NCBI RefSeq assembly: GCF_030317105.1
Contig: NZ_JASZYG010000014.1
Span: 86,649 to 150,648 of the forward strand
Direction: 5' to 3'
DNA: 64,000 nt
Origin: Variovorax brevis
GTDB lineage: Bacteria; Pseudomonadota; Gammaproteobacteria; Burkholderiales; Burkholderiaceae_C
Part shown: positions 47,987 through 54,873 of the stretch, piece after piece
Layout: the number at the start of each line of letters is the position of its first letter
Position numbering within the stretch: position 1 is the stretch's first letter
Notes under the pieces: model-generated
Told to the model about the DNA's origin: nothing
The model's input: only the letters and a program-made list of their open reading frames with translations
The model's database searches: none
Made by a program: the position numbers and the translations under genes

Positions 47987-48424
47987 ATGACGTTCATGCT
48001 TCGATGGGCTGCCGTTGCATCGCTTGGCGTGATGAGCACTCTTTGTGCCTTCGCCGCGCACGCGGAAGGCGAGCAGGCGCAACAGTTCACGCCGGAGTTC
48101 CTGGAAGTGCACAAGGGCGTGGACCCCAAACACACGCCGAAGATCGAGGCGCCTGACAGCGTCAAGCGCGGCGAGTGGTTCACCGTCACGATCAGCGTGG
48201 GCGCGGGATCGCCCCATCCTTCGTTGCAGGAACACTTCGTGCGCTACATCGCGCTGTACAAGGACACGGTGGAGATTGCGCGCACTTATCTGCACCCGGT
48301 GTATTCGGCGCCGATCGTGACCTTCACCGTGGCGCTGGACCAGGGTGGCCAACTGCGCGCCGTGGAAGAGCCCACGCATTCAGCCGCGTGGGAAGCGTCG
48401 AAGAAGATCACCGTCGTCCCCTGA
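47987..48424 (+). CDS. Exported superoxide-reductase-like (SORL/desulfoferrodoxin-type) protein lacking the catalytic Cys
   Basis: 145 aa. A signal peptide (ASLGVMSTLCAFAAHA) precedes a class II SORL fold: PKHTPKIEAPDSVKRGEWFT, SVGAGSPHPSLQEHFVRYIA. By eye the four iron-site histidines of superoxide reductase are kept (His49 in KHTP, His77 in PHP, His83 in EHF, His131 near the end), but the Cys of the C-N-x-H motif is Glu128 (EEPTHSAAW). Cys-less, exported members are also found near thiosulfate-oxidation SoxZ-like proteins, so redox activity is uncertain. It begins one base after the response regulator, so it is probably under the same promoter as the kinase. The last five codons lie in the tandem repeat. 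Confidence 0.7.
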   Translation: MTFMLRWAAVASLGVMSTLCAFAAHAEGEQAQQFTPEFLEVHKGVDPKHTPKIEAPDSVKRGEWFTVTISVGAGSPHPSLQEHFVRYIALYKDTVEIARTYLHPVYSAPIVTFTVALDQGGQLRAVEEPTHSAAWEASKKITVVP

Positions 48425-48998
48425 CTTTGACTTCCTCCTTCCCCCGCCGGGGGAAGGTTGGGATGGGGGCACCGGGCGGTAGATACGCTACTTCAGATGC
48501 AACCGCCCGGAGCCCTCACCCCCGCCCTCTCCCGGCGGGAGAGGGAGCAAGAAAGGATCACCGTCGTCCCCTGACTTTGACTTCCTCCTTCCCCCGCCGG
48601 GGGAAGGTTGGGATGGGGGCATCGGGCGGTGGATACGCCACTTCAGAATCAACCGCCCGGAGCCCTCACCCCCGCCCTCTCCCGGCGGGAGAGGGAGCAA
48701 GAAAGGATCACCGTCGTCCCTGACTTTGACTTTCTCCTTCCCCCGCCGGGGGAAGGTTGGGATGGGGGCATCGGGTGGTAGATACGCCGCTTCAGATGCA
48801 ACCGCCCGGAGCCCTCACCCCCGCACTCTCCCGGCGGGAGAGGGCGCAAGAAAGGATCACCGTCGTCCCTGACTTTGGCTTCCTCCTTCCCCCGCCGGGG
48901 GAAGGTTGGGATGGGGGCACCGGGCCGTGGATACGCTGCTTCAGAATCAACCGCCCGGAGCCCTCACCCCCGCCCTCTCCCGGCGGGAGAGGGAGCAA
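48406..48998. repeat. Four ~150-bp tandem repeats, each with two GC-rich palindromes
   Basis: Units begin at 48406, 48556, 48706 and 48855 (150, 150, 149 and about 144 bp). Each contains CTTCCCCCGCCGGGGGAAG and CTCTCCCGGCGGGAG palindromes joined by a variable middle. Each also begins with a copy of the end of the SOR-like gene (GATCACCGTCGTCCCCTGA); units 3 and 4 have lost one C there. Units 1/3 and 2/4 share middle variants (GATGCAACCG against AATCAACCG), an ABAB pattern. The hairpins stand between convergent genes and could end both transcripts. It is not a CRISPR array: units are long and there are no unique spacers. Confidence 0.95.
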
Positions 48999-49003
48999 AT
49001 ACC

Positions 49004-49693
49004 TCACTTGGGCTTCAGCTCAACCGTCATTTGCGCCGGCTGATCCCCCACCGTCACACTCGCCGGCACCGTCCCCAGCTTCTCATGCCACACCTGCAGC
49101 TTGTATTGCCCCGGCGGCAGGTTGTCGAAAGCGAATCGTCCATCCGCGCCGGTGACCACGTAAAAGGCGTGCGGCGCCACCACCACCCACGCCATCATCC
49201 ACGCGTGCAAATCGCAGTCGATGCGCACGATCTCCGGCTCCGCAAAGGTCACGGGAATGGTGCGCCCCATCGGCTGCGTCCGGTTGAAGGACACATTGCG
49301 CTTGGGCGTCGCGTGGATGTTGTGCAGCAGTCGGTCGCTGTTGAGGAAATCGACCGTGCCGCCAGCGGGCACGACCACCACGCGCGGCACGAAGGTGCAG
49401 CCCTTCTGGTCGACCTCCACCTTGCGCGCGGGCGGTGCCGGTGCGCCGGCAGGCGGGTTGTCGATCCACACGACGGCATTGCGGATCTCGCGGTTGGCGG
49501 ACAACTGAAGGTCGTCGGCCATGCGCTCGTTGCCGCACAAATATTGGTCGATGGTGATGGGCACCTTCTGCGGCGCCGGCGCGGGCCCCGCGAAGACGAC
49601 CTTGCCCACCACGCTGCCCGCCACGCTTTCAGCGGACAACAGGCCACACAGGAGCAGCAGCGCCAAGACCTTGGGAAACCAGGCTCCAGTCAA
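49004..49693 (-). CDS. Exported cupredoxin/carboxypeptidase-regulatory-like protein
   Basis: About 229 aa from TTG 49693 (AAGGA seven bases upstream); a longer frame to 49774 lacks a better start. Signal peptide (VLALLLLCGLLSAESVAG), then a beta-rich region with KGCTFVPRVVVVPAGGTVDF, FLNSDRLLHNIHATPKRNVS and IRIDCDLHAWMMAWVVVAPH, which resembles plastocyanin-like copper sites (His, Cys-x-x-His, Met order). The C-terminal GADGRFAFDNLPPGQYKLQV is a carboxypeptidase-regulatory-like Ig segment. Periplasmic electron transfer or copper binding is plausible but unproven. It ends 5 bp from the repeat array. Confidence 0.7.
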   Translation of the reverse strand: MTGAWFPKVLALLLLCGLLSAESVAGSVVGKVVFAGPAPAPQKVPITIDQYLCGNERMADDLQLSANREIRNAVVWIDNPPAGAPAPPARKVEVDQKGCTFVPRVVVVPAGGTVDFLNSDRLLHNIHATPKRNVSFNRTQPMGRTIPVTFAEPEIVRIDCDLHAWMMAWVVVAPHAFYVVTGADGRFAFDNLPPGQYKLQVWHEKLGTVPASVTVGDQPAQMTVELKPK

Positions 49694-49794
49694 CGCACAG
49701 TCCTTCTCGTGGGGAGGCACAGGGTAGTCCAGCCGCGACTGCAGCGTCAATACACGAATCTTTCTCCTCTCCACTCCGCAGAGGAAGCAATACC

Positions 49795-50508
49795 TCAGCC
49801 GCCGCCGTTGAGCATCGCCGGCCGGCTCGCTTCGAATTTCGCCTCGACCCGCTGGCGGTCGGCCAGCAATCGGCCCGCCACCAGCGTCACCACCTGGAAG
49901 CCGAAGGCGGGGTTCTGGTAGTACAGCTGCTTGAAGGTCATCTCGTCGATGCGCAGCACGGTGCAGTTGGTGACGCAGCGCACCGTCAGCGAGCGGCGCT
50001 TGTCGGGCGAGAAAAAGGCGACCTCGCCAAACAGGCGACCCGCTTCCATCGTGTCGCCGATCTCGGTGAATTCGATGCGGCCACTGGCCAGGAAGTACAG
50101 GTGCGTCGCCTCGTCGCCCTTGCGAAACAGCACTTGGCCCGCCTTCAGCCGTTGCTTGCGCATGTAGGGCCGCAGCCAGACGCCGGACAGGTCGCTGTGC
50201 GTGGCGGCAGCCTTCACGCGCCGCGTGAGCCGCACCATTTCAGCCGTGCGATACAGGTTGATCGGCAGCAGCGCGCCGTGCAGCAGGATCATGATCAGCG
50301 ATGGGTGGAACACGCCGTAGATCAGGAAGCCGAGGTTGCCGCCCACCGCCAGGCAGCGCAGCGGGATCATCGTCTTGACGAAGGAACTGACGATGATGAA
50401 ACAGCCCGCGATGAATGCCGCGATCAGCGCCACGATGCCCGACGGCGTCGCCAGCGCCGCGTTCAGGCTCGCGAGCGCCAGTCCCCACAGATCGGGCATC
50501 GAGGTCAT
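49795..50508 (-). CDS. Membrane protein with C-terminal cyclic-nucleotide-binding domain
   Basis: 237 aa. Three membrane helices near the N-terminus (GIVALIAAFIAGCFIIVSSF; LRCLAVGGNLGFLIYGVF; LIMILLHGALLPINL) are followed by a Crp-type cNMP-binding domain (about 115-225). The phosphate-binding cassette is recognisable: RLFGEVAFFSPDKRRSLTVR, with Gly-Glu and Arg-Ser. There is no HTH. The layout (three helices plus a cyclic nucleotide fold) is reminiscent of Popeye-domain proteins. It starts 12 bp after the PEBP-like gene. With two class III cyclases within 10 kb it is a candidate local cAMP/cGMP receptor. Confidence 0.83.
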   Translation of the reverse strand: MTSMPDLWGLALASLNAALATPSGIVALIAAFIAGCFIIVSSFVKTMIPLRCLAVGGNLGFLIYGVFHPSLIMILLHGALLPINLYRTAEMVRLTRRVKAAATHSDLSGVWLRPYMRKQRLKAGQVLFRKGDEATHLYFLASGRIEFTEIGDTMEAGRLFGEVAFFSPDKRRSLTVRCVTNCTVLRIDEMTFKQLYYQNPAFGFQVVTLVAGRLLADRQRVEAKFEASRPAMLNGGG

Positions 50509-50520
50509 GCGCGCTTCCAG

Positions 50521-51093
50521 CTACTTCGCGCGTCCGTACTTCGCGCTGAAGGTGGCCGAGCCGAGCTTGTTGGCGTTGATCATGAAGCCGACGAGCGCAG
50601 CGGTGGCTTCGGGCGGAACCTCGAGCTTGTCGGTCTTGAGCGCGTAGACGGTGAAGACGTAGCGGTGCGCCCTGTCGCCCGGGGGCGGGCAGGCGCCGCC
50701 GAAACCGGGCGCGCCGAAATCGGTGCGGCCCTGCACACTGCCGGCGGGGAGCCCCTTGCCGTCCGCCGCGCCGGCGCCTTCGGGCAACTCCGTCGCCGAG
50801 CCGGGAATGTTGTAGACCACCCAGTGCCACCAGCCCGAGCCGGTGGGCGCGTCGGGGTCGTACACCGTCAGCGCGAAGCTCTTGGTGCCGGCGGGCGCGC
50901 CGCTCCATTTGAGCGCGGGCGAAATGTTCTTGCCGGTGCAGCCGAAGCCGCTGAACACCTGTGCCTCGGTCAGCATGCTGCCGGGCTTGATCGTCGGGCT
51001 CGACAGCGTGAAACCTGCGCCATGGGCGAAGGATGCGCTCACTGCGAGCGCAGCAGCCAGGGAGGTCGAACGCCAAAGGGGACGCATCGTCAT
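50521..51093 (-). CDS. Exported YbhB/YbcL-family PEBP-like protein
   Basis: 190 aa. Signal peptide (STSLAAALAVSASFAHG) and a phosphatidylethanolamine-binding/Raf-kinase-inhibitor-like fold: FTLSSPTIKPGSMLTEAQVF, LTVYDPDAPTGSGWWHWVVY and ACPPPGDRAHRYVFTVYALK. All three PEBP signatures are present. Bacterial YbhB/YbcL proteins have unclear ligands. Probably co-transcribed with the downstream membrane cNMP-binding protein. Confidence 0.92.
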   Translation of the reverse strand: MTMRPLWRSTSLAAALAVSASFAHGAGFTLSSPTIKPGSMLTEAQVFSGFGCTGKNISPALKWSGAPAGTKSFALTVYDPDAPTGSGWWHWVVYNIPGSATELPEGAGAADGKGLPAGSVQGRTDFGAPGFGGACPPPGDRAHRYVFTVYALKTDKLEVPPEATAALVGFMINANKLGSATFSAKYGRAK

Positions 51094-51149
51094 TGCCTGT
51101 TCCTTTTTGTGAGGAGCCGCGGGGAGTCGCCATCATGCCCCGCGCAGGC

Positions 51150-51761
51150 TTATCTTGTCATCGGCAGTGCCACTCCCATCGCCACGAACATGCCGCCGCA
51201 AGCGCGGTTGAAGTTGCGGCCCGCGCGCTGGAGGAAGGGCCGGATGCGGTGCGCGAGCAGCGCCAGCAAATACTCGACGAGCACCTCGACCACCACGAAG
51301 ACCGTGGTCATGACGACCAGTTGCCGCGTCAGGTCGATGGCCGGGTCGATGAACTGCGGCAGGAAGGCGCCGTAGAACAGCAGCGCCTTCGGGTTGGACA
51401 CTGCCGTGAGCAGGCCTTGGCGGAACATCGCGCTGCCGCGTGCGTCGACCTTGGTCGCATCGGCCTGCAGGTGAATGGCGGGCGCGCGCCAGAGCTGCAC
51501 GCCCAGCCACACGAGGTAGGCACCGCCCACCAGCTTGAGCACGACCAGCGCGTGCGCGGAGGCCTGGAGCAAGGCGCCGATGCCCAGCGTCGACAAGGCG
51601 ATGAGCGCCAGGAAGCCGAGTGCGCCGCCGGCCACGGTGAAGAGCGTCTTGCGGTGTCCGTGCAGGGCGCCGTGGGTCAGCACCAGCAGGCTGTTGGGGC
51701 CGGGCGTGAGCGACAGGCCCGTGGCCGCCACGAGATAGAGAAGCCAGGTGTGCAGGGCCAT
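51150..51761 (-). CDS. LysE/RhtB-family amino-acid exporter
   Basis: 203 aa, about six membrane helices. The N-terminal signature LYLVAATGLSLTPGPNSLLV, the GHRKTLFTVAGGALGFLALI segment and the mid-protein FRQGLLTAVSNPKALLFYGA motif identify LysE/RhtB exporters of amino acids or homoserine-lactone-like compounds. Substrate unknown. Start ATG 51761. Confidence 0.93.
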   Translation of the reverse strand: MALHTWLLYLVAATGLSLTPGPNSLLVLTHGALHGHRKTLFTVAGGALGFLALIALSTLGIGALLQASAHALVVLKLVGGAYLVWLGVQLWRAPAIHLQADATKVDARGSAMFRQGLLTAVSNPKALLFYGAFLPQFIDPAIDLTRQLVVMTTVFVVVEVLVEYLLALLAHRIRPFLQRAGRNFNRACGGMFVAMGVALPMTR

Positions 51762-51834
51762 CGAAATCCTCGCTCGGGAGTGGATCGCTGGCGAGTGTAC
51801 GGCCCTGCACGCGGGCCGGGGCACGCCAGAGGAT

Positions 51835-52230
51835 TCACTGCCTGCCGCTGCACTCAGGCGTGTCGTTGGCGTGCTTGAGCCAGGCGATGAGGTCGGCGCG
51901 CTCCGCGGCATCCGGCACGCCGTCGTAGGTCATGGCGGTGCCCGGCACCATGGCGCGCGGCTTGGCCAAGAACTCGTCGAGCGTCTTGTCGTTCCAGACG
52001 ATGCGCGAGTTCTTCATGGCCGCCGAATAGCTGAATTCAGGAACGCTGCCGGCCAGTCGCCCGAACAGGCCGCAGTGGCGCGGCCCGACGCGATCGAAGG
52101 CGAGCGCGTGACACGCCAGGCAGCGCGCGTAGAGCTGTTCGCCGCGCACCGCGTCGCCTGTCGCGGCCTGCGCGGGCGCGCCCATCCACGCGGCCAGCGC
52201 AGTGGCCGCCATCCAGCCGCTTGCGTTCAC
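51835..52230 (-). CDS. Class I c-type cytochrome
   Basis: 131 aa from GTG 52230, which overlaps the stop of the ferritin-like gene (GTGA). Signal peptide (MAATALAAWMGAPAQA), one haem-binding motif CLACH, conserved VGPRHCGLFGRLAGSVPEFS and the axial Met in KPRAMVPGTAMTYDGVP, closing with an IAWLK helix. The pattern is that of mitochondrial-like cytochrome c2/c550. Translational coupling suggests it exchanges electrons with, or works beside, the ferritin-like protein in the periplasm. Confidence 0.9.
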   Translation of the reverse strand: MNASGWMAATALAAWMGAPAQAATGDAVRGEQLYARCLACHALAFDRVGPRHCGLFGRLAGSVPEFSYSAAMKNSRIVWNDKTLDEFLAKPRAMVPGTAMTYDGVPDAAERADLIAWLKHANDTPECSGRQ

Positions 52231-52796
52231 GACATGAACGCCGCAGGCACAGGCACTTCGCCGACGGCCTGGCGCAACACCGCCCAGTGCATCGCCTCGT
52301 CGCCCAAGATGCTGGCCGCTGCCTTGGCCAAGTCGCGGTTGCCAAAAAGCGGCACCGCGCCCAGGTACGCACTCACCGCGCCCTGCTCCAGCTTGGCGGC
52401 GAAGCGCAGCACGTCGGCCTGCGACTTCAGCTGGTCGGCAGGAAAGTTGTACTTCGCCTTGGCCGCGACCGGCTGGCCGCCGAGTTTCGTGACCGTCTTG
52501 GCGAGCAGGTCCGCGTGCGCCTTGTGGTGGCCCTGGAAGGTGACGGCGAGGTCGAGCACGGCTTTTTCGAGCAGCTTGCTCTCCGCGCCCAGTTGGTAGG
52601 CGGCGATGGCTTCGAGCTCCGCACCGAGCGCCGTGTTGAGGATCTGCACGTCGTCGCCGGTGGCGCCGTCGGCCTGCGCGGCCAGCGCGTCGTTGCCGGC
52701 CAGCAGTGCGACCGCGGCACCGGAAAGGACCAGGCCGGATCGACCCAGGAAGAGGCGCCGGGCAGCAATGGGAGTGGGCATGTGAAAGAAGGACAT
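52227..52796 (-). CDS. Tat-exported ferritin-like domain protein
   Basis: 189 aa from ATG 52796 (GAGGA upstream). The N-terminus has a twin-arginine-type signal (AARRLFLGRSGLVLSGAAVA). The mature protein is an all-helical ferritin-like bundle with probable di-metal ligands in LGAELEAIAAYQLG, FQGHHKAHADLLAKT, AKLEQGAVSAYLGAV and LGDEAMHWAVLRQAV. This resembles the ferritin_2/DUF4439 group. Tat export implies folding and metal loading in the cytoplasm. The next gene is an overlapping cytochrome c. Whether it is an oxidase, metal store or peroxide enzyme is not known. Confidence 0.8.
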   Translation of the reverse strand: MSFFHMPTPIAARRLFLGRSGLVLSGAAVALLAGNDALAAQADGATGDDVQILNTALGAELEAIAAYQLGAESKLLEKAVLDLAVTFQGHHKAHADLLAKTVTKLGGQPVAAKAKYNFPADQLKSQADVLRFAAKLEQGAVSAYLGAVPLFGNRDLAKAAASILGDEAMHWAVLRQAVGEVPVPAAFMS

Positions 52797-52924
52797 GGTC
52801 TGATTCCTCGTGAGTGGGGTGAAAAAAACGAAGATGAGCGACACCGCGCGCCGCACGTTGCGGCGTGTCCTGGTGTCCTGGATGAATACGCTGCAAGCAG
52901 CGTTCTGGATGCGCGGATTTGCGG

Positions 52925-53638
52925 CTACGGCGCCTGCGGCTCTTCGGAAAGCCTTGCCATCACGCCGGCCACGATGCGATCGCAGCGCGCGCCGTCGAAC
53001 GAAAAGGCATCGCCCACGGCCATGTCGACGTCGCGCGAGAGGCCCTCGCGCAGCAGGCTGCGGGCGCGGAAGAAGCGCGTGCGCACCGTGGCCTCGGGCA
53101 GTTGCAGCGCCACCGCCGTTTCGGCAACGCTCATCTCCTCCACCGCGCGCAGCATGAACACGGTGCGGTAGGCATCGGGCAGGCGGTCGATGCGACGTTC
53201 GATCAACAGGCGGATTTCTTCCCGCATGGCAAGGCGCTCCGGTTGGCGGTCGGGATCGTCGGCCAGCGACGATTCAGCGGTGTCGCCCGATGCATCGATG
53301 GCACTGTCCAGTGGAACGACTTGCGCACCACGACGACGCAATCGCCCCAGCGATTCGTTGATGACAATGCGCGCCAGCCAGGTCGAGAGCCTGGCGTCGT
53401 CGCGAAAACTCGCCATGGCGCGCCAGGCACGCAAGTACGCTTCCTGCAACGCGTCTTCGGCCTCGTCGTCGCCGCGCAGGATGCTGCGCGCGGTGCGAAA
53501 CAGCAGCTGGTTGTGGCGCCGCATGATGTGCTGGAAGGCGAGCGTGTCGCCGCGGGCAGCGCGCGCCGCCAGGTCGGCGTCGGTGGCGTTTTCCGGCGCG
53601 GCGACGGCGGCGAGCGAGGGGGTGGGGACGGCATTCAT
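52925..53638 (-). CDS. ECF-type RNA polymerase sigma factor
   Basis: 237 aa. Region 2 (LAFQHIMRRHNQLLFRTARS, DAEDALQEAYLRAWRAMASF) and region 4 (RLPDAYRTVFMLRAVEEMSV, QLPEATVRTRFFRARSLLRE) are both clear. The acidic linker between them (ASGDTAESSLADDPD) is long. No anti-sigma gene is adjacent; instead the ferritin-like and cytochrome c genes follow after 128 bp. The C-terminal extension (about 35 residues after region 4) might be a sensory tail. Confidence 0.93.
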   Translation of the reverse strand: MNAVPTPSLAAVAAPENATDADLAARAARGDTLAFQHIMRRHNQLLFRTARSILRGDDEAEDALQEAYLRAWRAMASFRDDARLSTWLARIVINESLGRLRRRGAQVVPLDSAIDASGDTAESSLADDPDRQPERLAMREEIRLLIERRIDRLPDAYRTVFMLRAVEEMSVAETAVALQLPEATVRTRFFRARSLLREGLSRDVDMAVGDAFSFDGARCDRIVAGVMARLSEEPQAP

Positions 53639-53752
53639 CGTGGCTTTCTTTCGCCATTGGATGGCGCGGCCGTCGAAAGCGTTTCAGTTATTTGCGGGAG
53701 CGCGCTGCACGGTGCGCGCAGGCGGCATGGAGACGGTCGAAGAACGCCACGC

Positions 53753-54493
53753 TCAATGACCGGCTTTTTCCACCACACCGCTGCTGCCGCGCAGCGCGGC
53801 CATGTCGAGCACCCGCAGCCCGCCGTACTCCACCGCGATGGCGCCGCGCGCCTGCAGCGTGCGCAGCGCCTCGTTCACCCGCTGGCGCGACAGGCCGATG
53901 AGGTAGGCCAGTTCCTGCTGCGTGATGCGCAGCAACTCGCCCACGCCTGGAAACAGCACCGGGTTGAACAGCGCCGCCAGGTTGCGCGCCACGCGGGCGT
54001 CGGGGTTGTTGAGGCGGTCGGCCTCGCGCGCGGCGATGAACTGCGCCAGCCGCTCGTTGAGCTGGTTCATCACGAAGCGGTTGAAGCTGATGGAGTGGTC
54101 GAGCAGCCAGTGGAATTCATCGATCGGCAAGCCGGCCACCACGCTGCGGCGCAGGGCCTGGATGTTGTAGCGGTAGGGCTCGCGCTTGAGCGCCGTGCCT
54201 TCGCCGAACCAGCCGCCCGGCGGCAGGCCGCTGTAGGTCATCGAGGTGCCGTCGGCGTTGTCGTTGCTCATCTTGAGCAGGCCCTGGATCACGCCGAACC
54301 AGAAGGTGGGCGGACGGCCGACGCGGCAGATCAGGTCGCCGGGCTCGGCGTCGCCCACCACGATGGCGCATTCCGCGCGGTGGCGCTCGGCGGCTGACAA
54401 AGTGCGCAGCCACGGAACACTGTCGAGTTCCGCCGCTGTGGCAGGCCGTGCGCGCTCGCGCAGCGAACCGCCGTCGGAGGCAGGTCGGGTCAT
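53753..54493 (-). CDS. Crp/Fnr-family transcriptional regulator
   Basis: 246 aa. N-terminal cNMP-type beta-roll (ECAIVVGDAEPGDLICRVGR, LPPGGWFGEGTALKREPYRY), dimer helix (SFNRFVMNQLNERLAQFIAA) and a C-terminal winged helix (TQQELAYLIGLSRQRVNEAL, LQARGAIAVEYGGLRVLDM). No Fnr-type iron-sulfur cysteines are visible, and the phosphate cassette is not a clear cAMP-binding match, so the ligand is unknown. It is not evidently in an operon. Confidence 0.93.
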   Translation of the reverse strand: MTRPASDGGSLRERARPATAAELDSVPWLRTLSAAERHRAECAIVVGDAEPGDLICRVGRPPTFWFGVIQGLLKMSNDNADGTSMTYSGLPPGGWFGEGTALKREPYRYNIQALRRSVVAGLPIDEFHWLLDHSISFNRFVMNQLNERLAQFIAAREADRLNNPDARVARNLAALFNPVLFPGVGELLRITQQELAYLIGLSRQRVNEALRTLQARGAIAVEYGGLRVLDMAALRGSSGVVEKAGH

Positions 54494-54873
54494 CTTGGAA
54501 ATTCCGCGCAGTCGTGTTGCGGGAATTGTCGTGGCGGCTGGGGGCTGGCGTCAAAGCGTGTTCCGAGACGTCCAATACTTTGGCAAATTCAGCGCCTGCG
54601 CTTGAGCCGCAATAGCGACCAGCGGGTCAAATGGATTTCCTGCGCCAAGGCTGCGGCATCCTTCACCCAAGGGTTCAGGGGTCAGTGACAGTTCGCAGCC
54701 AGCCGCTTCCAGCCCAATCGGGCTGGAAGCGGCTGCGGACGCACGTACGGGCAATGACAAAAGAACGCCCATCACCATCCGGGCGACACGAGGCGTCGGT
54801 TCGGGCCTGTGACGTCAGCACTTTCAAGCCAACGCCTGGCCCGAAGGCACTTCCTCGTGAATCGCAGCCGGCA
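54494..54873. other. 380-bp gene-free region with a perfect 16-bp hairpin
   Basis: No convincing gene. The notable element is a perfect inverted repeat CAGCCGCTTCCAGCCC (54700-54715) / GGGCTGGAAGCGGCTG (54720-54735) with a 4-nt loop (AATC). It lies about 140 bp past the stop of the large lipoprotein gene, which is transcribed toward it. It lacks a T-run in either direction, so it may act as an intrinsic stop or 3' stabiliser, or be a protein-binding palindrome. Confidence 0.6.

Noticed and set aside
48406..48998. CRISPR-like array
   Set aside because: The units are about 150 bp, nearly identical throughout and without unique spacers; no cas genes are present.
54551..54778. 75-codon minus-strand frame in the gap after the lipoprotein gene
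   Set aside because: It spans the perfect hairpin, has no ribosome site, and no family is recognised.
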